Part shown: piece after piece, positions 1 to 5,592 of the stretch
Layout of the letters: the number at the start of each line of letters is the position of its first letter
How positions within the stretch are numbered: the first letter of the stretch is position 1
Source: JAVEYA01 sp034003745
Lineage (GTDB): Bacteria > Bacillota > Peptococcia > DRI-13 > PHAD01
Direction: 5' to 3'
Length of the DNA stretch: 6,352 nucleotides
NCBI GenBank assembly: GCA_034003745.1
Contig: JAVEYA010000123.1
Location: 1-6,352 of the forward strand
Position numbers and translations under genes: made by a program
The notes under the pieces: model-generated
Databases searched by the model: none
The model's input: the letters and a program-made list of their open reading frames with translations, nothing else
Told to the model about the DNA's origin: nothing

Positions 1-5
1 TTATT

Positions 6-14
6 AAAGGAGGT
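6..14 (+). promoter_or_regulatory. Strong ribosome binding site selecting a TTG start
   Basis: AAAGGAGGT is a near-perfect Shine-Dalgarno sequence, ending 6 bases before the TTG at 21. It decides the start. The nearby ATG at 16-18 lies almost against the Shine-Dalgarno and opens a frame that stops after six codons, whereas TTG at 21 opens straight into a signal peptide. Confidence 0.85.
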
Positions 15-20
15 AATGCT

Positions 21-2114
21 TTGCGCAAATTATTGAATATCATAATTGTGGCGATTCTCATAGCCCTCTTAACCCCAGGTACGGCCTTGGCTGCAGTGAA
101 AAATCTGACTATATCGGTTCACCCCCTCACTCCAGGCGCAGCGAGTCAATTTAATATCGGCTTTTATACATCAAACTCCGGCGCATTACGAACTGATGAT
201 AGGATAAAAATTGAATTTCCGGAAGGGACGGTGATTCCCGCCGGTATTAGCAGCGGCCAAATTTTTATTAACGGAAAAAGCGTAAATTCATCGAATATTT
301 ATGTTTCGAATAATCTTTTGACCCTGAAGCTATCAAGTGACATGAGTATAGCGGACAATGAATATGTCGGGGTGGTTATTCCGCAAACGGCCGGCATCAA
401 GGCTCCCTTTAAAGGAGGCTCCTATTATCTTTTGGTGAGCACTACCCGCGATGGGGAAGCCAAATCTAACCTTTTTACGATATCTGGTTCCAGAATCACC
501 AGATTGGAAGTCATGGTTTCACCTTCAACGGCAGAGGCCAATGCCGATTATGACATAAACTTTACTGTCAGTTCCAAGGGCGCCCTTGCTGCCAAAGATT
601 TTATTTATATAGAATTCGCTCCCGAGGTGAAATTACCTAAATCCATTTCTCGTAGCCACATTGAGGTGAACGGTGATACCGCCAGTGCTGTTGATGTGGA
701 CATAACCAACAACATCGTGGCGATAGAAGTGCCTTCCGGATCGAATATCAGGAATAATGACAAGGTCACTGTGACGATTACAGCCGGCGCAGGTATCAGC
801 AACCCTAGGGATGCTGATAAATATGAGCTGGGAGTATATACTTCCAAAGATTCGTTACTTGTTGAAGAAGAGTATCAAATCGGTCTATCTATCGGCTCTC
901 CGGTGGTTTTGGTCAGCCCGATTGATGCAGGAGCCAGCAGCCAGTATTCTATCGGCTTCACCACAAGTTCCCGCGGTTCCCTCTCCAGCGGGTCAGGCTA
1001 CATTTATTTGTATTTCCCCAGTGGTACCTATGTCCCTGATAGTATTAGTGAAAGCAATGTAACGGTTAACGGATATCCGGCAAGGCTGGTATCCTCATCC
1101 AGAGCAGAGCGTGAGATGGCTATTAGAATACCATCTTCTATTGATATCCCAAAAAACTCTTATGTCCAAGTTGTTATAAAAAGCGCTGCGGGTCTTGAAA
1201 ACCCAAATTCGGCGGGAAATTACCGGCTGGATGTTGCCACTAGTGCCGATACCGGCAGAGCAAAATCCAATGTTTATACGATTGAAGGCGGCTCCGGCAA
1301 TTCAAACGATATTGAGGCGAATCAGCCCCAGGTGGAGTTAAGCAGCTATGCCCCCGGCAATATTTCTGATTATTGGATTACAGTTTTTGCTGCAAAAAAC
1401 TGGAGTGTAAGGGACGGTGACCAGCTAATCTTAACCTTCCCAACCGGCACAACGATACCCTCCGGTATTTCTACGGGACATATTACTGTTAATGATGAAT
1501 TTGCCGAAGATATTGTCGTCAGTGGAAGGAATTTATTTATTGAACTTCCTTGGGATATGCGGGTCAGAGAAGACGATAAGATCGTAGTGCATATTTCTTC
1601 CTCAGCCGGCATTAAAAATCCGGAAACTGCAGGAAGCTACATCATTGAAATGAAAACGCCGGAGAATAGCTATGAGGTCGAATCCAAAGCATATACTATC
1701 GGCACTACCGGCTCTACCCCGATTACACCGCCTCCGAGCACCGGCGGCCAAATTATCTTCAAGATCGGCAGCACGCTGGCTTCCAACGGCGGGGTGCTGG
1801 TTAGCCTGGATGTGGCCCCGACGATTATCAGCGATTTTACTGTAGTGCCCTTGCGGGCGCTGGGCGACGCGTTGGGCGCCGATACATCCTATAACGCTAC
1901 GGACCAGAGCGTGACAGTGAAATATAACAATAAGACACTGGTTTTCCATATCGGCTCGCGTATCGTGGATATCGATAGCTCCTGGGTGGTTTCTGATATT
2001 GCACCCACGCTAATCAAGGATCGCGTAATGATTCCGGTGCGCTTCGTCAGCCAGCATTACGGTGCGACGGTTAACTGGAATGCGACTACGCAGGAAGTAA
2101 CGATAATTAAGTAA
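21..2114 (+). CDS. Secreted surface protein: four beta-type repeats plus copper-amine-oxidase-like stalk domain
   Basis: This 697-residue protein is probably exported and attached to or exposed at the cell surface; its ligand is unknown. Residues 1-24 form a Sec signal peptide: Arg-Lys, a hydrophobic core, then A-L-A with likely cleavage before Ala25. Residues ~27-560 hold four homologous repeats of about 133-140 residues. Each has an E/Y/T-F-(P/A)-x-G-T-like strand (Phe66, Phe199, Phe332, Phe473), a V-N-G/D turn, an AG(I/L)xxP loop (starting at Ala124, 257, 390, 529), and a final K/ESxxYTI-like strand. A Thr/Pro linker (~562-577) leads to a stalk domain (~579-697, PF07833 type) with two half-repeats, each reading APT-I-x-D-x-x-P-R and ending N-A-T-x-Q-V-T (~598-635 and 660-697). 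The stalk family is named after the N-terminal domain of copper amine oxidase, but no catalytic oxidase domain is present, so it should not be called an amine oxidase. The gene is monocistronic: a terminator follows. Confidence 0.88.
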   Translation: MRKLLNIIIVAILIALLTPGTALAAVKNLTISVHPLTPGAASQFNIGFYTSNSGALRTDDRIKIEFPEGTVIPAGISSGQIFINGKSVNSSNIYVSNNLLTLKLSSDMSIADNEYVGVVIPQTAGIKAPFKGGSYYLLVSTTRDGEAKSNLFTISGSRITRLEVMVSPSTAEANADYDINFTVSSKGALAAKDFIYIEFAPEVKLPKSISRSHIEVNGDTASAVDVDITNNIVAIEVPSGSNIRNNDKVTVTITAGAGISNPRDADKYELGVYTSKDSLLVEEEYQIGLSIGSPVVLVSPIDAGASSQYSIGFTTSSRGSLSSGSGYIYLYFPSGTYVPDSISESNVTVNGYPARLVSSSRAEREMAIRIPSSIDIPKNSYVQVVIKSAAGLENPNSAGNYRLDVATSADTGRAKSNVYTIEGGSGNSNDIEANQPQVELSSYAPGNISDYWITVFAAKNWSVRDGDQLILTFPTGTTIPSGISTGHITVNDEFAEDIVVSGRNLFIELPWDMRVREDDKIVVHISSSAGIKNPETAGSYIIEMKTPENSYEVESKAYTIGTTGSTPITPPPSTGGQIIFKIGSTLASNGGVLVSLDVAPTIISDFTVVPLRALGDALGADTSYNATDQSVTVKYNNKTLVFHIGSRIVDIDSSWVVSDIAPTLIKDRVMIPVRFVSQHYGATVNWNATTQEVTIIK
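99..1700 (+). repeat. Four diverged in-frame repeats encoding ~133-residue domains
   Basis: The period is visible from conserved landmarks in the protein: Phe66, Phe199 and Phe332 are exactly 133 residues apart, and the fourth (Phe473) is 141 further on because of an inserted Gly/Ser/Asn-rich joint (~423-436). The AG(I/L)xxP loops follow the same spacing (124, 257, 390, 529). The copies have diverged at the DNA level, so this is an old domain duplication rather than a recent tandem repeat. Confidence 0.8.
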
Positions 2115-2130
2115 TTTTGATTTTGCTTGC

Positions 2131-2163
2131 GCCTCAGCTCTCTTGAGTTGGGGCAAATTTTTT
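2131..2163 (+). terminator. Rho-independent terminator of the surface-protein gene
   Basis: A ten-pair stem (2131-2140 with 2145-2154, two G-U pairs) has a TCTT loop and is followed by AAA and a run of six T. It lies 16 bases after the stop codon at 2114. Confidence 0.85.
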
Positions 2164-2217
2164 GACTAATTTCCTTAAGTTCTAAAAAGCTTTGAGCGGA
2201 TACACTTTTTCTAAGTT

Positions 2218-2245
2218 TTATCATTTTTTAGTAATGTGTTAAAAT
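2218..2245 (+). promoter_or_regulatory. Candidate promoter for the HEPN/MNT operon
   Basis: TTATCA (2218-2223) is followed after 16 bases by TAAAAT (2240-2245). TG occupies 2237-2238, giving the extended -10 form TGnTAAAAT. The -35 is weak (4 of 6). The placement is sensible: after the upstream terminator and about 40 bases before the ATG at 2286. The rest of 2164-2285 is AT-rich with no gene that I can see. Confidence 0.4.
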
Positions 2246-2285
2246 ATAAACAAAGTATTGTCTCAATTAATGAGGAGGTTTTAAC

Positions 2286-2600
2286 ATGAGTATCGCCAAA
2301 CAGGATAGTACTTTTATTATTAACAGACTTCAGGCCAATAAAGATAAGATAAAGACATTTGGCATACGTACGCTGGGTATTTTCGGTTCATATGCAAGAA
2401 ATGAACAACATGACAAAAGTGATGTTGATATTTTAATTGACTTTCTTGATGGTAAAAAGAATATCAGAAATTTCATATATTTAGCCGATTATCTGGAAGA
2501 AATACTGGATGTCAAAGTAGATTTGATTTTAGAAAAGAATCTCCGACCTGAAATCAAATCTAACGTGATGGAGGATGTGAAGTATGTCCAGATCCAGTAA
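2286..2600 (+). CDS. mntA: MNT-family nucleotidyltransferase, antitoxin of a HEPN/MNT pair
   Basis: This 104-residue minimal nucleotidyltransferase fits the usual MNT size. In the characterised MntA/HepT systems the MNT protein transfers AMP from ATP onto a tyrosine of the HEPN toxin and so silences it. The sequence shows the GSX10DxD signature: Gly34-Ser35, then Asp46-Val47-Asp48, after a hydrophobic strand and followed by ILIDF. Asp79 in the later V-K-V-D-L strand is the likely third catalytic acid. With all three acids present, an active enzyme is predicted. GAGGAGGTT (2272-2280) sits 5 bases before the ATG. The 3' end overlaps the HEPN gene by 17 bases, so the two are cotranscribed and probably translationally coupled, antitoxin first. 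The family assignment is secure; the symbol and toxin-antitoxin role are inferred from the pair. Confidence 0.9.
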   Translation: MSIAKQDSTFIINRLQANKDKIKTFGIRTLGIFGSYARNEQHDKSDVDILIDFLDGKKNIRNFIYLADYLEEILDVKVDLILEKNLRPEIKSNVMEDVKYVQIQ

Positions 2601-2928
2601 GCTTTATCTGAATGATATTATTAAAGCGACTGAACTGATTCAAAAGGCTATTGGAGATTTAGATTATACCGCATTTGTTAATGATGACATCAAAGCCAAT
2701 GCAGTAATAAGATTTATCGAAATAATTGGTGAAGCAGTAAAGAATGTACCGGAAGAACTGAGGAAAAGATATCCTGAAATTGAATGGAGATTAATAGCAG
2801 GGACAAGAGATAGATTGATACACACTTATTTTACAGTCGATCTTGAATTGGTTTGGGAAATTGCTATTCGGGATGTTCCAATTCTTAAAGAACAGATTGA
2901 GAAAGTCCTTAAAGAAATAGAAGAGTGA
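2584..2928 (+). CDS. hepT: HEPN-domain (DUF86) ribonuclease toxin, HepT-like
   Basis: This 114-residue helical protein is of the HepT type (DUF86, PF01934). Characterised members are RNases, and at least one cleaves tRNA near its 3' end. The active-site motif RX4HXY is complete: Arg75, His80 and Tyr82 in G-T-R-D-R-L-I-H-T-Y-F. In the Shewanella system the equivalent tyrosine is the one AMPylated by MntA, so this protein should be both a competent toxin and a substrate of its neighbour. Family-typical flanking features are present: I-G-E-A-V-K-N helix (~48-54) and P-E-I-E-W (~64-68). The ATG at 2584 has GGAGG (2570-2574) 9 bases upstream, inside the MNT gene. The gene is AT-rich like its partner and unlike the oxidoreductase gene after it. 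Whether it is toxic in this host cannot be told from sequence. Confidence 0.9.
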   Translation: MSRSSKLYLNDIIKATELIQKAIGDLDYTAFVNDDIKANAVIRFIEIIGEAVKNVPEELRKRYPEIEWRLIAGTRDRLIHTYFTVDLELVWEIAIRDVPILKEQIEKVLKEIEE

Positions 2929-2946
2929 TACGATATATGTTAAAAT

Positions 2947-2983
2947 TTTTACGGGCCCTTCATCAGGCCCGTAAAATTCTTTT
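2947..2983 (+). terminator. Hairpin terminator after the HEPN gene, possibly bidirectional
   Basis: An 11-pair perfect stem (2947-2957 with 2966-2976) of TTTTACGGGCC and its complement carries an 8-base loop and is followed by TTCTTTT. The T-run on the left arm could also serve transcription from the other strand. It starts 19 bases after the HEPN stop and ends just before the next gene's ribosome binding site. Confidence 0.8.
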
Positions 2984-2986
2984 CAT

Positions 2987-2990
2987 GGAG
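2987..2990 (+). promoter_or_regulatory. Ribosome binding site selecting the ATG at 2997
   Basis: GGAG lies 6 bases before ATG 2997. It supports this start over the in-frame GTG at 2925, whose extra 24 codons would be read through the terminator hairpin and would push the lipoprotein signal away from the N-terminus. Confidence 0.7.
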
Positions 2991-2996
2991 TTGTTT

Positions 2997-4841
2997 ATGA
3001 AAAAAATTATTGTTATCTTACTTATACTCTCCCTCATATCTCTGACTGGCTGTTCCGGAGGAAAGCCGGAGCTGGGACCCGACGAAACGGGTGTGCCATC
3101 TGCTGACGGGTCTAAGTATCAGCTGATCGTCGTGGGCGGAGAGCCGGAGGGCATCGCTGCGGCTGTGTCGGCAGCCCGAAATGGCGTAAAGACTTTGCTC
3201 ATCGAGGATGACGCCGCGCTGGGCGGCTTGTTTACGCTGGGCCGGCTGAATTTCCTGGACATGAACTACGGTCCGGAAAAGGAACTCCTGACCCGGGGTA
3301 TTTTCGAGGAGTTCTACGAGACACTGGGCAACGCTTTCGATGTGGAGGAAGCCAAGGCCTATTTTTTAAATCTGGTGCGGAAAGAAAAAAATATTACGCT
3401 TTCATTGGAGACAAAATTCCTCAGCCCGCTCTTGGAAGGGAACCAGGTGGTCGGGATTAAAGTCAGTGAAAGAGGAGAGGAAAAGGAATATTACGCTGAG
3501 CGAGTCATCGACGCTACCACAGACGCTGATGTGGCCGCAGCGGCTGGCGTGCCTTACACCATCGGGGCGGAGGATTACGGTCAGAAGGGCAGCCTGATGG
3601 GGGTGACCCTGGTATTCCGGGTCAAGGATGTGAACTGGCCCCATGTCTTCTTGTACAATAACTACAGCCGGATCATCAGCAAAATAAAGCCGGCGTGGGG
3701 CGACTCCAACGCGGGCGCCACCTTCAAGGTGGCCTGGGGTTATGGCAAGCAGGCATTGGAATATCAGCCGCAGGATCCCCTGATGCGTTTTCGCGGGCCG
3801 AATCTGGCCCGGCAGAAGGACAGTACGGTCTTGATTAATGCCCTCTTGATCTTTGGCGTGGATAGCTTGGATGAGTCCTCGAAGCTGGCGGGCATTGAAC
3901 GCGGCAAGCAGGAACTGCCGCATATCCTGGAATTCATGCAGGTGCGTTTCCCCGGTTTTGCCAAAGTAGCGCTGGTGGACACGGCGGAACAGTTGTATGT
4001 GCGGGAAACCCGGCATATCCAGGGCGAATATCGCCTGACCATCACCGATATGCTGGAGAACCGCGACCACTGGGACAGGATCGCCCATGGCAGCTATCCC
4101 GTAGATATTCAGCCCGTCGCGCCGGATAACCTGGGCAATGTCATCGGCAAGCCGGCTGTCTACAGCATTCCTTTCCGCTCTCTGGTGCCGCTAAAGATCG
4201 ACAATCTCTTGGTGGTGGGCAGGAGCGCCTCCTATGATTCGCTGCCCCACGGCAGCGCCCGGGTGGTGCCGGTAGGCATGGCCACCGGCGAGGCGGCCGG
4301 GGCGGCTGCGGCCTATTCTTTGGAGAATGCACTGGGCTTTCGGGAAATGACGGCTTCCGGTGAGGCCATCTACGCTTTGCAGGAGAGATTAAAGGCGCAG
4401 GGCGCCTATCTGGTGGAATATGCGCCGTCGCGCCCGACGGTGATGGACCACTGGGCCTATCCCGGGGTAAAAGTAATGCGCGAACTGGGCCTGGCCGCCG
4501 GCGGCTACAGCAATAACTACCGTCTGGACGAGACCATTCAATACTGGGACGCCGATTACATGCTGGGCCGGGTGCTGGAGCGCATCGGACAGCTTCGGCC
4601 GGAGAAAAGCTTTACGCCGGTTTCCTTTGCGGAAGGATTGAACCGTGGCGCTCTCCTGAGTGGCATCGCCCGGGCTTTAAGCGGCGAGGAGCTTACCCCG
4701 GAGGAAGCTGCGGCGTGGCTGGAAGAAGAGGGTATGCTAAAGCCGGAGTTGAAGGAGCGGATGAATAACCTGGGCGCTGTGCCGACCTTCGGGGAGCTGT
4801 ATATGATTCTGGCGGGGGTATATGAGACTTACATTGCTTAG
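2997..4841 (+). CDS. Lipoprotein FAD-dependent oxidoreductase (FAD_oxidored family) with SLH-like tail
   Basis: This 614-residue flavoprotein is predicted to be lipid-anchored on the outer face of the membrane; its substrate is unknown. Residues 1-19 form a lipoprotein signal with lipobox L-T-G-Cys19. A Rossmann FAD-binding fold starts at Tyr41 with V-V-G-G-E-P-E-G (47-52 is the loop; Glu49 replaces the usual middle Gly) and Glu70 ending the second strand. D-A-T-T-D-A-D (172-178), R-E-T-R-H-I-Q-G-E-Y-R-L-T (336-348) and N-L-L-V-V-G-R-S...G-E-A-A-G (403-435) are the hallmarks of the PF12831 group. Cys19 is the only cysteine I find, and family positions that usually hold Cys near 409-427 do not. 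Residues ~484-531 (HWA...ELGL..GGY.N.Y.LDE.I) resemble an SLH domain, followed by two weaker helical repeats. A close paralogue starts at 5589. The oxidoreductase family is secure, the lipid anchor likely, and the SLH call tentative. No twin-arginine motif is seen. Confidence 0.88.
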   Translation: MKKIIVILLILSLISLTGCSGGKPELGPDETGVPSADGSKYQLIVVGGEPEGIAAAVSAARNGVKTLLIEDDAALGGLFTLGRLNFLDMNYGPEKELLTRGIFEEFYETLGNAFDVEEAKAYFLNLVRKEKNITLSLETKFLSPLLEGNQVVGIKVSERGEEKEYYAERVIDATTDADVAAAAGVPYTIGAEDYGQKGSLMGVTLVFRVKDVNWPHVFLYNNYSRIISKIKPAWGDSNAGATFKVAWGYGKQALEYQPQDPLMRFRGPNLARQKDSTVLINALLIFGVDSLDESSKLAGIERGKQELPHILEFMQVRFPGFAKVALVDTAEQLYVRETRHIQGEYRLTITDMLENRDHWDRIAHGSYPVDIQPVAPDNLGNVIGKPAVYSIPFRSLVPLKIDNLLVVGRSASYDSLPHGSARVVPVGMATGEAAGAAAAYSLENALGFREMTASGEAIYALQERLKAQGAYLVEYAPSRPTVMDHWAYPGVKVMRELGLAAGGYSNNYRLDETIQYWDADYMLGRVLERIGQLRPEKSFTPVSFAEGLNRGALLSGIARALSGEELTPEEAAAWLEEEGMLKPELKERMNNLGAVPTFGELYMILAGVYETYIA

Positions 4842-4867
4842 ACAGGCCGGATATGAGAAAATAAAAT
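4839..4867 (+). promoter_or_regulatory. Candidate sigma-A promoter overlapping the oxidoreductase stop codon
   Basis: TAGACA (4839-4844, 5 of 6) and TAAAAT (4862-4867, 5 of 6) are separated by 17 bases. The stop TAG is the first half of the -35. Transcription would begin near 4874, 20-odd bases before the SEC-C start, giving the downstream pair its own supply. No terminator is visible between 4841 and 4897, so read-through from the upstream gene is also expected. Confidence 0.45.
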
Positions 4868-4883
4868 GTAAACTTAAAAAGCT

Positions 4884-4890
4884 AAAGGAG
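4884..4890 (+). promoter_or_regulatory. Ribosome binding site selecting the ATG at 4897
   Basis: AAAGGAG lies 6 bases before ATG 4897. The in-frame ATG at 4822 lies inside the previous gene without a comparable site and would add 25 residues unlike the family. Confidence 0.8.
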
Positions 4891-4896
4891 ATAGAC

Positions 4897-5592
4897 ATGA
4901 AGAATCCACTGGATAGTATTGAAAGAAACGAAACGTGTCCCTGCGGCAGCGGCAGGAAATATAAGAAGTGCTGCCAGGTTGCCGTAGAGGAGCAGGCGGC
5001 GCAATGGAAGAATAAATGGCTCTTCGTCAATGAAAAGATGGCGGGCTATTTGGGCCTGATCGGCGGCTTGAGCAAGGGTAACGGCCAACCGGTCAAGTTG
5101 GAGAAGCTCGAGGAAATTCTGGAGGGGCTTTCCACGAAAATATTTGATCAGGAAGAGAAGGATATTGCGGAAGAAAATATCGACATCCTGATGGGCAAGC
5201 TGGAGACGCTGCTGGTGCGGAACACGCCGCTGCACTTTCTCCTGTTCAGCCAGGAGCAGGTGGATACCTATTTTGACTGGTTCGAGGAGAAAGCCGGCAT
5301 CCGTGAAGGAACCCGCATGGAAGAGGCCGATTTCGATGTGCTCTTTGAGAAGAAGCTGGGTGTTTGGCTGGATGAGGTCATCGGTGAGGAGAGGACTGTG
5401 GATATGGCCGAGCGGCTGGTGGAGGCCATCCGCTTCAAACCCTGGAACGAAGATGATTTGGCGGCTCTGCTGTTAGCGCTGGCTTTTCTGCTGAATCTGC
5501 CGCCATCGATGAACCCGGCCTGGAAAACTTTATTTACCGTTTCTTCCGTTATTATCGAAGATAATGAAGGGGAAGAAGGAGAGGTCAATTGA
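4897..5592 (+). CDS. SEC-C zinc-motif protein of unknown function
   Basis: This 231-residue protein is probably cytoplasmic: it has no signal peptide. Near its N-terminus is a SEC-C motif (PF02810 type), Cys14-Pro-Cys16-G-S-G-R-K-Y-K-K-Cys25-Cys26. The CxCx8CC spacing matches the zinc-binding tail of SecA, where the last ligand may be His or Cys. In SecA this module binds zinc and contacts SecB and phospholipid; in stand-alone proteins its role is mostly unknown. The rest (~30-231) is acidic and predicted helical, with Glu/Lys-rich stretches and a hydrophobic helix at ~189-201 that is too short and amphipathic to call a membrane span. I recognise no other domain. The gene lies between two paralogous exported flavoproteins and overlaps the second by 4 bases, so coupled expression is likely. 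A role in their export or maturation is a guess from context only. Confidence 0.8.
   Translation: MKNPLDSIERNETCPCGSGRKYKKCCQVAVEEQAAQWKNKWLFVNEKMAGYLGLIGGLSKGNGQPVKLEKLEEILEGLSTKIFDQEEKDIAEENIDILMGKLETLLVRNTPLHFLLFSQEQVDTYFDWFEEKAGIREGTRMEEADFDVLFEKKLGVWLDEVIGEERTVDMAERLVEAIRFKPWNEDDLAALLLALAFLLNLPPSMNPAWKTLFTVSSVIIEDNEGEEGEVN
5577..5581 (+). promoter_or_regulatory. Ribosome binding site for a TTG start overlapping a stop
   Basis: AGGAG ends 7 bases before TTG 5589. The TTGA at 5589-5592 contains both the start of the second oxidoreductase and the SEC-C stop, a standard arrangement for translational coupling. No in-frame ATG occurs until well inside the catalytic domain. Confidence 0.7.

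Noticed and set aside
99..1700. CRISPR-like or microsatellite repeat
   Set aside because: The repetition is at protein level with a ~400-base period and diverged DNA, which is a domain duplication.
1602..1949. Minus-strand open frame of 115 codons opposite the stalk region
   Set aside because: It is a shadow of the surface-protein gene: low-complexity, Arg/Ala/Gln-rich translation with no family resemblance.
21..2114. Copper amine oxidase enzyme
   Set aside because: Only the stalk-like domain is present; no catalytic domain, topaquinone motif or copper-binding histidines are seen.
2925..2996. GTG start at 2925 giving a 638-residue oxidoreductase overlapping the HEPN stop
   Set aside because: The extension would be translated from the terminator hairpin and hides the lipoprotein signal. 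ATG 2997 has its own GGAG and starts with a typical M-K-K signal peptide.
3402..4088. Long open frame on the minus strand (228 codons) inside the oxidoreductase gene
   Set aside because: It lies opposite a well-supported GC-rich gene, where long antisense frames arise by chance. Its translation shows no recognisable domain and no good ribosome binding site was seen.
4822..4896. ATG at 4822 as the SEC-C gene start, overlapping the oxidoreductase
   Set aside because: ATG 4897 has AAAGGAG at ideal spacing and places the SEC-C motif close to the N-terminus. The extension has no such support.
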